This document shows, piece by piece, positions 45,340-52,871 of a DNA stretch of 64,000 bases (positions are counted from its first letter, which is position 1; each line of letters begins with the position of its first letter). The stretch lies in the NCBI GenBank assembly GCA_902776665.1, contig CACYQZ010000001.1, positions 102,313 through 166,312 on the forward strand, written 5' to 3'. A program made the translations under genes and the position numbers. Origin of the DNA: an uncultured Prevotellaceae bacterium. GTDB taxonomy: Bacteria > Bacteroidota > Bacteroidia > Bacteroidales > Bacteroidaceae. Under the pieces are notes generated by a model. That model was not told where the DNA came from. It did not search any database and worked only from the letters and a program-made list of their open reading frames with translations.

Positions 45340-46236
45340 TCAAAACTCCCTTTTTCCGATTCTTTTGGCTAAAAAAACGAGCGTTGTCTTGAACACACGC
45401 CAGTTGAAGATGCTGCAAAGGCAGAATCCGAGGGTTTTCCAGAAACCATTTCTATCATAATACACCCACAGGTAGGAACTTGTGAGGCAGCGCGTTGTGC
45501 GGTATCCGTTTTTCTTCATCCATTCCTCCGTTTTGACTGATTCTATCAGCCTGACAGCCAGTTCTTCACCCGTGGCACAGAGGTCGTAGGTCAAAGAGCC
45601 TTCGCGCAGTGTCACCACGTAGGCCTCCTTCCCACTCACAGCAATCGTCTTCGCCAAACAGCCAGCTTGAACGGAGAAAAACAGGTCGTTGTTCCATTTC
45701 ACCTCATGGAATCGGATGCGATGATGCTCAATCAATTCCCTCTTGATGAATTTGCACCACGGAACGAAGAAATAAATTCGCAGGTCCGACTCCGACTTGT
45801 CGCCGTCTAAATAGGCAGAGATGAATTTCTTATAGCGATTCCTGTCCGTCACTTGCTGTGTCGGTTTTTTTGACAAGACATTGATGTAGTCGAAGAAAAC
45901 GATGTCCTCCTCGGCATCCACCGTTTCGTCGAGCAAGCCGTTGAAATCCTCTGTGAAGAAATCGTCGGCATCGGCGAAGACAATCCATCGGCCTCGAGCA
46001 TGGTCGAGACCCACGTTTCGCGCATGACCAGCCCCTCCCCCATCCTTCGAGAAAATGACACGGGTATTATCCCTTTCCAAGCCTGGAAAATGCTCGAAAT
46101 CCACCTTCTTGGGGTCGCTGTTGTCATCCACAACGATGACTTCCACATCGTCGCGCACGGGAATCGAGTCCAAACAGCGCTGCAGCAAGTCGGGAATGTC
46201 CTTATGAGGAATGATAATTGAATAGTTAGGTTTCAT
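45340..46236 (-). CDS. Glycosyltransferase family 2, tandem family A copy 3
   Basis: This 298-residue GT2 starts MKPNYSIIIPHKDIPDLLQR and has VIVVDDNSDPKKVDF, GHARNVGLDHARGRW and FADADDFFTE (metal site near 92-95). It belongs to a three-gene tandem family with 46278 and 47188, whose N-terminal ~100 residues are nearly the same while the rest diverges. It is the last gene of unit 1. Donor and linkage unknown. Confidence 0.92.
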   Translation of the reverse strand: MKPNYSIIIPHKDIPDLLQRCLDSIPVRDDVEVIVVDDNSDPKKVDFEHFPGLERDNTRVIFSKDGGGAGHARNVGLDHARGRWIVFADADDFFTEDFNGLLDETVDAEEDIVFFDYINVLSKKPTQQVTDRNRYKKFISAYLDGDKSESDLRIYFFVPWCKFIKRELIEHHRIRFHEVKWNNDLFFSVQAGCLAKTIAVSGKEAYVVTLREGSLTYDLCATGEELAVRLIESVKTEEWMKKNGYRTTRCLTSSYLWVYYDRNGFWKTLGFCLCSIFNWRVFKTTLVFLAKRIGKREF

Positions 46237-46277
46237 TTAATTGAGATATTTTTTCGGAAGATTCTCTTTCCGTTTGT

Positions 46278-47180
46278 TCAAGATTTCATAAAACATTTTT
46301 TTTTCGCAATTTTTGTCAGTAAAGAAGCTGTCGGCCAAAACACGCGAGGATAGAAAACATTGGCGATGCAGAACCAAACGCAGCGCCAGAAGCCTTTTTT
46401 TCGACAGACATAGTTCAGCCATGGTCTCGACCTTGCATTGTTTCCAAATTGGGCTTTGAGCAAGTCGTCACATTTCAGGGTCTCGCACAACCTAACTCGA
46501 AACTCTTGAGCGGTGCCACAATAACCGTCCGTAACCGATCCTTTCCTTGATGTCACCACATAGCCGATTGTGCCGCTCACCATGATGGTTTTGGCTGCCT
46601 TTCCGACTTGGCAGGCAAAATAAATATCTTCTCCCCACCTCACTTCGGTAAAATAAATACGGTGCCGCTCTATTAATTCCCTTTTGATAAATTGGCACCA
46701 TGGCACGCTGAAATAACATCTCAGCCGTTCCTCAGAGGTGTCATTATTTTTCAAACAGGCCGCGATCAAAGTTCTGAACCAGACTCGCTCTTCCAACTGA
46801 TGGGTTATGTCATCGGAAAGAACGTTGATATAGTCGAAGAAAATAAGGTCTTCCTCCGCGCATTTAGTTTTATCCAACAAAGCGTTGAACTCTTCCGTGA
46901 AAAAGTCATCGGCATCGGCGAAGACAATCCATCGGCCTTGGGCGTGGTCGAGCCCGACGTTACGGGCATAGCCCGGACCTTTTCCTTCTTTGGTAAGGAT
47001 ATATTGGTAATGCTTTCCCTTCCATTGAGGGAAATGCTCGAAGTCCACTTTCCGAGGGTCGCTGTTGTCATCGACCACGATGACTTCCACATCGTCGCGC
47101 AGCGGAATGGAATCCAAGCAACGCTGCAGCAAGTCGGGAATGTCATTATGGGGGATGATAATGGAGTACGCGAGGGCCAT
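46278..47180 (-). CDS. Glycosyltransferase family 2, tandem family A copy 2
   Basis: This 300-residue GT2 starts MALAYSIIIPHNDIPDLLQR and has VIVVDDNSDPRKVDF, GYARNVGLDHAQGRW and FADADDFFTEEF. The middle region FIKRELIERHRI(Y)F and SGTIGYVVTSRKGSV is shared with the 47188 copy. It follows that copy by 7 nt. Its C-terminal end (LLTKIAKKKC) is strongly basic, suggesting peripheral membrane contact. Confidence 0.92.
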   Translation of the reverse strand: MALAYSIIIPHNDIPDLLQRCLDSIPLRDDVEVIVVDDNSDPRKVDFEHFPQWKGKHYQYILTKEGKGPGYARNVGLDHAQGRWIVFADADDFFTEEFNALLDKTKCAEEDLIFFDYINVLSDDITHQLEERVWFRTLIAACLKNNDTSEERLRCYFSVPWCQFIKRELIERHRIYFTEVRWGEDIYFACQVGKAAKTIMVSGTIGYVVTSRKGSVTDGYCGTAQEFRVRLCETLKCDDLLKAQFGNNARSRPWLNYVCRKKGFWRCVWFCIANVFYPRVFWPTASLLTKIAKKKCFMKS

Positions 47181-47187
47181 TGTCAGA

Positions 47188-48087
47188 TTAAAGTGTTTTT
47201 TTTATTACATTGACAACCTTTTTTGTCAGAAAAATGAAAGTTCGACAAAACACACGTGGATGGAAAACATTTGCCACACAGAACCACGCACACCGCCAAA
47301 AACCTCTTTTACGGCAAACATAACCCAAAATTCGCTCTGTCCTAACATGAGGACCGTATTGGGATTTGAGCAATTCGTCACATTTTAAGTTACCTTCCAT
47401 TCTTACGCGAAACTCTTTGGCGGTTTTATATATATTTTCAGTTATCTGTCCCGCCCTAGAAGTTACGACATAACCTATTGTTCCACTCACCTTAAGCGTT
47501 TCGGCATAATATCCAATTTGAATGGCAAAATATACGTCTTCACCCCACTTTACTTCGTCGAAACGGATGTGACGCTGCTCTATCAGTTCTCTTTTGACGA
47601 GTTTGCAACATGAAATTACAAAACTCGTTCTAAGGCCAAATTCTGACTTGTCACCACTCAGGTAATCCTCAATAAAATGCCTATACCAAACTCGTTTTTT
47701 CAGCTGTTGGGAGACATTTTCGGAAAGGACATTGATGTAGTCGAAGTAAATGAGGTCTTCCTCCACATCAACCATCTCGTCGAGCAAAGTGTCGAAATCT
47801 TTTGTAAAAAAGTCGTCGGCATCGGCAAAGACAATCCAACGGCCTTGAGCGTGGTCGAGTCCCACATTGCGGGCGTAGCCTGGACCTTTTCCTTCTTTAG
47901 TCAGGAAATACTGGTAATGCTTTCCTTTCCATCGAGGAAAACGGGCGAAATCCACCTTCCGAGAGTCGCTGTTGTCATCGACCACGATGACTTCCACGTC
48001 GTCGCGCACGGGAATCGAGTCCAAACAGCGTTGCAGCAGGTCGGGAATGTCCTTATGGGGGATGATGATGGAATAATTCAATTTCAT
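47188..48087 (-). CDS. Glycosyltransferase family 2, tandem family A copy 1
   Basis: This GT2 has 299 residues from the ATG at 48087, which overlaps the upstream stop by 4 nt (ATGA). The frame extends to 48171, but that part is antisense-like sequence overlapping the upstream gene. It has LNYSIIIPHKDIPDLLQRC, VIVVDDNSDSRKVDFARF, GYARNVGLDHAQGRW and FADADDFFTKDF. It is the first of the three tandem family A paralogs. Confidence 0.92.
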   Translation of the reverse strand: MKLNYSIIIPHKDIPDLLQRCLDSIPVRDDVEVIVVDDNSDSRKVDFARFPRWKGKHYQYFLTKEGKGPGYARNVGLDHAQGRWIVFADADDFFTKDFDTLLDEMVDVEEDLIYFDYINVLSENVSQQLKKRVWYRHFIEDYLSGDKSEFGLRTSFVISCCKLVKRELIEQRHIRFDEVKWGEDVYFAIQIGYYAETLKVSGTIGYVVTSRAGQITENIYKTAKEFRVRMEGNLKCDELLKSQYGPHVRTERILGYVCRKRGFWRCAWFCVANVFHPRVFCRTFIFLTKKVVNVIKKTL

Positions 48088-49424
48088 ACCTTTTTTTTCA
48101 AAAAATCGACCACACGTTTCAAGCGTATTCCTTTTCCTTTTAAAAGCACTAACAAAGGAAGACCTTTCCATCCTGAGCGTACAGCCTTTCGAAAGGCAGA
48201 AATTTCTTCAACTGGGTATTTTTCCCGTTCCATCTCATCGAGAAATCCCTTCATATCATTCAAGAAAGACCGATATCCATAAAGATATGTTGTTTTGCAA
48301 TCAGGATGTTTGGCAAAAAACTCCTTCCAATTCGACTGCATCTGCAAATAATCTGACGTTTGGCGAAATTCCTCCCAAAGCCGAGCCCTCAATCCTAAAC
48401 CATAATCATAAAGCGACCGCACCTCCACTTCCTGTGAGCGTTTTGCCCATGCCTCAATCTCTGGAGTTAAATACAAGAATTGTTTCAAATATTGAATCAT
48501 CCTATTTGCCTCATCCTCATTGTTGTTTGTTTTATATCGGTTGAACAAGTTCAAATGATTCTTGACACAATTAATGAGGTCTTTTTCATCCCAGATTTCC
48601 TTGCTTGAAGCTGGCAAAATGGGTTCTCCGACCGCTTGCTTCAAACAATGGAGAATGACGTCCTCTCCGTCTTTTTCGTAGTGTCTCCGAATTGCAGCGA
48701 CAAGGTTCGTCTTAAATGAGACCGGTTTTGTTATCCACAAGGCAGAAGTTTGGGTTTCGGCAATTTCTTGATGCAATATGTCTTTCGATGCCAACACAAC
48801 GGGAATGCCGCAAAGTGCCTCATGCATTTTCAACCACAAATCGTCTCCGCTCGTAATGTGATTACTCGTACACAGTTTGAGCATCAATTTCTTATCAAAT
48901 ACACGAACATCCAAAACGTGCGGTGGGTACAGAATGCCATTTATACCAATTGCCGTCAATTGCATCGTCGGCCTCTCAACCATTTTCACAAAAGGAGAGA
49001 ACCAAAAAAAATAGGGCAAAAGTTTACCATCGTCGTCAAACAAGCATAAAGCCGTCCTTAAAGCTGAAACAGCCTGTGGAAACTTCAGATATGAACGATA
49101 TAGTGTTTGAATGGTATGTGGATGATAAATGATATCGTCATCCACCGTAACGATGATGTCGTCAGGAAACTCCTGCATGGCATAGAAGTATTTCTTGTGC
49201 GAGCCTAAATCGTCGCACCAGCGCAATTCAAACTTGCCGGCGGCAGCGTCGTCCACAAGTTGTTGAGGCAAGTCTGTCTCTCGATTGGGGAACTGCTCTT
49301 CGGCCAACCAAAACAGGATTTTATCTGGTTGCATACTTTGCGCATACAAGCTTTCCAACACTTTCGGCACCGCATGGATGCGGGCTGGATAGGAAGTAAA
49401 AGAAACGATGAGTCGTGGATTCAT
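48084..49424 (-). CDS. Putative glycosyltransferase with DXD motif and C-terminal extension
   Basis: This protein has 446 residues from the ATG at 49424 (MNPRLIVSFTSYPARIHAVP); an upstream extension to 49550 would overlap the preceding gene. It has LWCDD-like RWCDDLGSHKKYFYAMQEF, IIVTVDDDIIYHPHTI (DXD near 100) and TSGDDLWLKMHEAL. It is related in plan to the protein at 25758. The extra ~170 C-terminal residues are helical and charged. It starts 7 nt after a GT2 gene. Confidence 0.78.
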   Translation of the reverse strand: MNPRLIVSFTSYPARIHAVPKVLESLYAQSMQPDKILFWLAEEQFPNRETDLPQQLVDDAAAGKFELRWCDDLGSHKKYFYAMQEFPDDIIVTVDDDIIYHPHTIQTLYRSYLKFPQAVSALRTALCLFDDDGKLLPYFFWFSPFVKMVERPTMQLTAIGINGILYPPHVLDVRVFDKKLMLKLCTSNHITSGDDLWLKMHEALCGIPVVLASKDILHQEIAETQTSALWITKPVSFKTNLVAAIRRHYEKDGEDVILHCLKQAVGEPILPASSKEIWDEKDLINCVKNHLNLFNRYKTNNNEDEANRMIQYLKQFLYLTPEIEAWAKRSQEVEVRSLYDYGLGLRARLWEEFRQTSDYLQMQSNWKEFFAKHPDCKTTYLYGYRSFLNDMKGFLDEMEREKYPVEEISAFRKAVRSGWKGLPLLVLLKGKGIRLKRVVDFLKKKV

Positions 49425-49431
49425 GACGGAA

Positions 49432-50733
49432 TCAGTCTTGCATTGGTTGTATATGACTTTTTTCGCTCCATTGATGTACTGCTTTATACAATGGTCTTGC
49501 CAAGGGAATCTTGGCGACGAGAGCTCGGATCTTTTTCCCCTTATTGTCATTGTTTATTCGACAGATTTTCTTCACATCGTGAACCAACGGACGAGGCAAA
49601 TGGGTGTCCTCCTTGATGCACAAGGCTTCCGCCTCACGATACAATCTGCACAAGTCTTTTTCAGCTACATTCGCACACTCGGGATGTCCTTTGATGAAAC
49701 CAGCCCATTTTTGGATTGTTTCCACATAGTTCTCAACCAGAAATCCCTCCCATGGCAATTTGAAAGGCCTGTGCGACAAAGCAACACCATAATCACACAA
49801 GACTCGGACAATGAAAGACTCGTTTTTCAGGTTTTCCAATTGTGGGAAACGAAGTACTTGCTGTCGAAGGTCAATTGCGAAATGGTTGGCAGCCTCTACG
49901 CATCCCTGTTTTCTGCTAAAATAGTTACATAGCCTAAGAGCATAATATACCTGCCATTTCACGAATTCCGACACTTTGTCTTCATCGGCCATCGTTTCCA
50001 CAATATAATCCATCTGTTCCTGAAAACCGTGAAGCATTCTTTTCAAAGTGTGAGGATTGGTATCATGCATCAGCGAGTTGTTATGTTCGCAGAAATGATA
50101 TTCTGCAGTATCCTCGAGATCGAAACGCTCGGCCCGATGACAAGCCTTTAGAAGGAAAGTGGTGTCTTGTGTCCTGCGTGAAGTGCCATAGCGGATGTTG
50201 TTGTCCATGACAAAGGCCCGGCGATAAATGGCACTTTGATGTTGGTAATTAAACAAACAGAAAAGAGGCTTGTCCAATTGGATACCCTTGCGAATTTCAT
50301 CATTAAGTTCCAGATGTTCCGCTTGGGCTCCGTTTTCCTTGACATAACAAATTCTCCCTTTCACTATGTCCAACTGGCCTGCAACTGCCTTGGCAAACAA
50401 ACGTTCCAGAAAACATGCATCCACATAGTCGTCAGCATCGACAAAGGAGAGGTACGCTCCGCGTGCCGCTTCAATTCCGGCGTTTCTTGACGAACCAGGT
50501 CCCATGTTCTCCGCATTGGCGATGATGCGGATGCGCGGGTCTTCCGCCGCTGCTGCCCTAACGATGTCCATTGCACCGTCGGTACCGCAGTCGTCCACGA
50601 AAATCATCTCGATGTCCTCAAGCGTTTGGCCGCGCAGTGACTCCACGCAACGATTGATGCCTGGACCGGGATTCCAAACGGGGACAATGACGGAAACTTG
50701 GGGAGAAACAGTTTGTGTCTGGTTCATTTGCAA
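49432..50733 (-). CDS. Glycosyltransferase family 2, tandem family B copy 3
   Basis: This 433-residue GT2 starts near MNQTQTVSPQVSVIVPVWNP (Met at 50733 or 50727) and has EMIFVDDCGTDGAMDIVRAA, NMGPGSSRNAGIEAARGAY and SFVDADDYVD (metal site). The C-terminus ends with a KIRALVAKIPLARPLYKAV motif shared by family B. The first ~110 residues are almost identical, also at DNA level, to the 50784 protein. The central acceptor region differs. Confidence 0.92.
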   Translation of the reverse strand: MQMNQTQTVSPQVSVIVPVWNPGPGINRCVESLRGQTLEDIEMIFVDDCGTDGAMDIVRAAAAEDPRIRIIANAENMGPGSSRNAGIEAARGAYLSFVDADDYVDACFLERLFAKAVAGQLDIVKGRICYVKENGAQAEHLELNDEIRKGIQLDKPLFCLFNYQHQSAIYRRAFVMDNNIRYGTSRRTQDTTFLLKACHRAERFDLEDTAEYHFCEHNNSLMHDTNPHTLKRMLHGFQEQMDYIVETMADEDKVSEFVKWQVYYALRLCNYFSRKQGCVEAANHFAIDLRQQVLRFPQLENLKNESFIVRVLCDYGVALSHRPFKLPWEGFLVENYVETIQKWAGFIKGHPECANVAEKDLCRLYREAEALCIKEDTHLPRPLVHDVKKICRINNDNKGKKIRALVAKIPLARPLYKAVHQWSEKSHIQPMQD

Positions 50734-50783
50734 TTTGTTTTGACTTCTGTCAATCTTTTAGGATGTTTAGTCTGACCCTTCCC

Positions 50784-52049
50784 CTAACGACTCCGCCATC
50801 GTTTGGCGGCACGACACAGTGGTTCGGACAAAGGAAATTTGGCGATGAAAGCTCGAATTGTTCGCTTCATAGCGTTTTTTCTGAAGATTCTCTTTACATC
50901 GCGTACCAAAGAGGGAGGCAAATGCGAGTTGTCGCTATGGCACATGGACTCCGCCACTCGATACAGTCGGCGCAAGTCTTGTTCCGCTGCTTTTGAACAC
51001 TTGGGGTGCTCTTTTACAAAGTCGATCCATTCTCGTATCGTTTCCACTGACCTCTCGACCTTCAATCCTTCCCAAGGCATATTGAATGGTTGGCGTGCCA
51101 AACCAACACCATAATCGCACAAGACACTCACGATGAAAGACTCGTTCTTCAGTTTTTCCAAATGTGGAAAACGAAGCACTTGCTCGCGAAGGCCTGTCGT
51201 AAAACGATTGGCGGCCTCTCTACTTTCAGGCTTCCGTCTCAAATAGTTACATAGCCTAAGGTCGTAATGCACCCGATCTGCCACAAACAAAGAAGCGTCT
51301 TGCTCGTCCTCCATATATTCCACGATGTAATCCATCTGCTCCTGAAAGGCATGAAGCTTTCTTTCCAATGTATAAAGATGCATGTCATGTATGAGCGAAT
51401 CACTTCGTTGGCAATAATGGTATTCGGCGCTTTCCTCAAAATCGAAACGCTCTGCCTGATGGCAGGCCCGTAAAAGGAATGTAACATCTTCCGCCCGCCG
51501 TGAAGTACCGTAACAAATGCCTTGCTTCAAAAGCCAAGCCCGTCTATAAAGGGCACTTTGATGCTGGTAATGAAACAAACAGAAAAGAGGCTTGCCCAAT
51601 TGGACTCCCTTGCGTATCTCATCGTTAAGTTCTGGACGATTCACTTGAGTTACATCTTCCTTGACATAACAAATCCTTCCTTTCACGATGTCTAACTGGC
51701 CGGCGATAGCCTTGGCATACAAACGCTCCAGAAAACACGCATTCACGTAGTCGTCGGCATCGACAAAGGAGAGGTACGCTCCGCGTGCCGCTTCAATTCC
51801 GGCGTTTCTTGAAACACCTGGCCCCATGTTCTCCGCATTGGTGATGATGCGGATGCGCGGGTCTTCCGCTGCTGCTTCCCTAACGATGTCCATTGCCCCG
51901 TCGGTGCCGCAGTCGTCCACGAAAATCATCTCGATGTCATCAAGTGTTTGGTCGCGCAGCGAATCGATGCAACGGCAGATGCCTAGACCGGGATTCCAAA
52001 CGGGGATAATGACGGAAACTTTTGGAGAGGCTGATTGTGGCATGTCCAT
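50784..52049 (-). CDS. Glycosyltransferase family 2, tandem family B copy 2
   Basis: This 421-residue GT2 has KVSVIIPVWNPGLGICRCID, EMIFVDDCGTDGAMDIVREA, NMGPGVSRNAGIEAARGAY and FVDADDYVNA, and ends with RTIRAFIAKFPLSEPLCRAA. The N-terminal ~350 nt match the 49432 gene closely while the 3' part has drifted, suggesting recent exchange. Between this gene and the methyltransferase gene lies the C-terminal remnant of another family B member. Confidence 0.92.
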   Translation of the reverse strand: MDMPQSASPKVSVIIPVWNPGLGICRCIDSLRDQTLDDIEMIFVDDCGTDGAMDIVREAAAEDPRIRIITNAENMGPGVSRNAGIEAARGAYLSFVDADDYVNACFLERLYAKAIAGQLDIVKGRICYVKEDVTQVNRPELNDEIRKGVQLGKPLFCLFHYQHQSALYRRAWLLKQGICYGTSRRAEDVTFLLRACHQAERFDFEESAEYHYCQRSDSLIHDMHLYTLERKLHAFQEQMDYIVEYMEDEQDASLFVADRVHYDLRLCNYLRRKPESREAANRFTTGLREQVLRFPHLEKLKNESFIVSVLCDYGVGLARQPFNMPWEGLKVERSVETIREWIDFVKEHPKCSKAAEQDLRRLYRVAESMCHSDNSHLPPSLVRDVKRIFRKNAMKRTIRAFIAKFPLSEPLCRAAKRWRSR

Positions 52050-52061
52050 CAGTAATTTGTT

Positions 52062-52127
52062 TTAATACAGTGGTTCTGCCAATGGAATCTTGGCGATATA
52101 AGTTCGGATTGTTTGTATCATCTTCAA
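52062..52127 (-). pseudogene. C-terminal remnant of a family B GT2 gene
   Basis: In the 117-nt gap between the methyltransferase and the 50784 GT2, the minus strand encodes LKMIQTIRTYIAKIPLAEPL then Y and a stop at 52062. This is the same C-terminal motif as in the three family B proteins (IRxxIAKxPLxxxLY). An in-frame stop lies just before it, and nothing else of the gene remains. It shows that a further family B gene once stood here. Confidence 0.75.
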
Positions 52128-52166
52128 TTAACAAATTATCTTGTTTTCATATTGTCGGAAGCCATT

Positions 52167-52853
52167 TCACTTAAAAAGTCTTGTTAAAAACAACCATTTA
52201 TGTTCGTGCTTTTTTTTGTAAATAGCCCTTCTTTTTGTTGTACGCTCACACAGCCATTGGTAGTCATTCTTCATAAAGGCATCTACCACCATTTGAATCT
52301 GAGGCGTATCAACCTGCTCTTGTGTGTATTGATCCAATATGCCTGGTTCAACATTTGGGTTGCGATCTGGTGAGTTTCCGTATGACCATTGCAAATCATC
52401 AAAAATTAGATATCCGCCATCACGGACGAGTTTCTTGAGCAAAGCACATGCTAAGCCGGAAAATAAGAAAGAGTGTGCTCCGTCAAGATAAACCAGATTG
52501 AACAAACCACCTTCATTTTTCGGGTCAATTACTTGCTTCCCAAGATTCCAGCAAAATGAATCGTATAAAGCATGTGAGTTTCCTAACGGTACAAGATTAC
52601 ACCTGCAATACTCCTGGCTTTTCAAGTCTTCAAACAACTCATCCACTTCGTCTTGAAAGGAATAGAAGTAAAAAGTATCTTCTTTTCTAAGACGCTTCAC
52701 GATTTCAACCGAAGTGGCACCGAAACCAACTCCCACCTCTGCAATTGTTAGCGGAGGCGGGGTTTTACTGAGCATCTTCTCGAGGTATTCAATCATTTCC
52801 TTGCAAGGTTGAGAAACATACCTCGCTTCTTCTGTTCCAATTTTTTCAATCAT
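52167..52853 (-). CDS. Class I SAM-dependent methyltransferase
   Basis: This 228-residue protein has TIAEVGVGFGATSVEIVKRL (the SAM-binding Gly-rich motif near 38-52), LFNLVYLDGAHSFLFSGLA (acidic post-motif) and VRDGGYLIFDDLQWSYG. This fits the Methyltransf_24-like class I group that methylates sugars or small molecules. It begins 18 nt after the GT2-radical SAM fusion gene, so the two may act on the same glycan. Confidence 0.85.
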   Translation of the reverse strand: MIEKIGTEEARYVSQPCKEMIEYLEKMLSKTPPPLTIAEVGVGFGATSVEIVKRLRKEDTFYFYSFQDEVDELFEDLKSQEYCRCNLVPLGNSHALYDSFCWNLGKQVIDPKNEGGLFNLVYLDGAHSFLFSGLACALLKKLVRDGGYLIFDDLQWSYGNSPDRNPNVEPGILDQYTQEQVDTPQIQMVVDAFMKNDYQWLCERTTKRRAIYKKKHEHKWLFLTRLFK

Positions 52854-52871
52854 AATAATACACCTTTCTTT

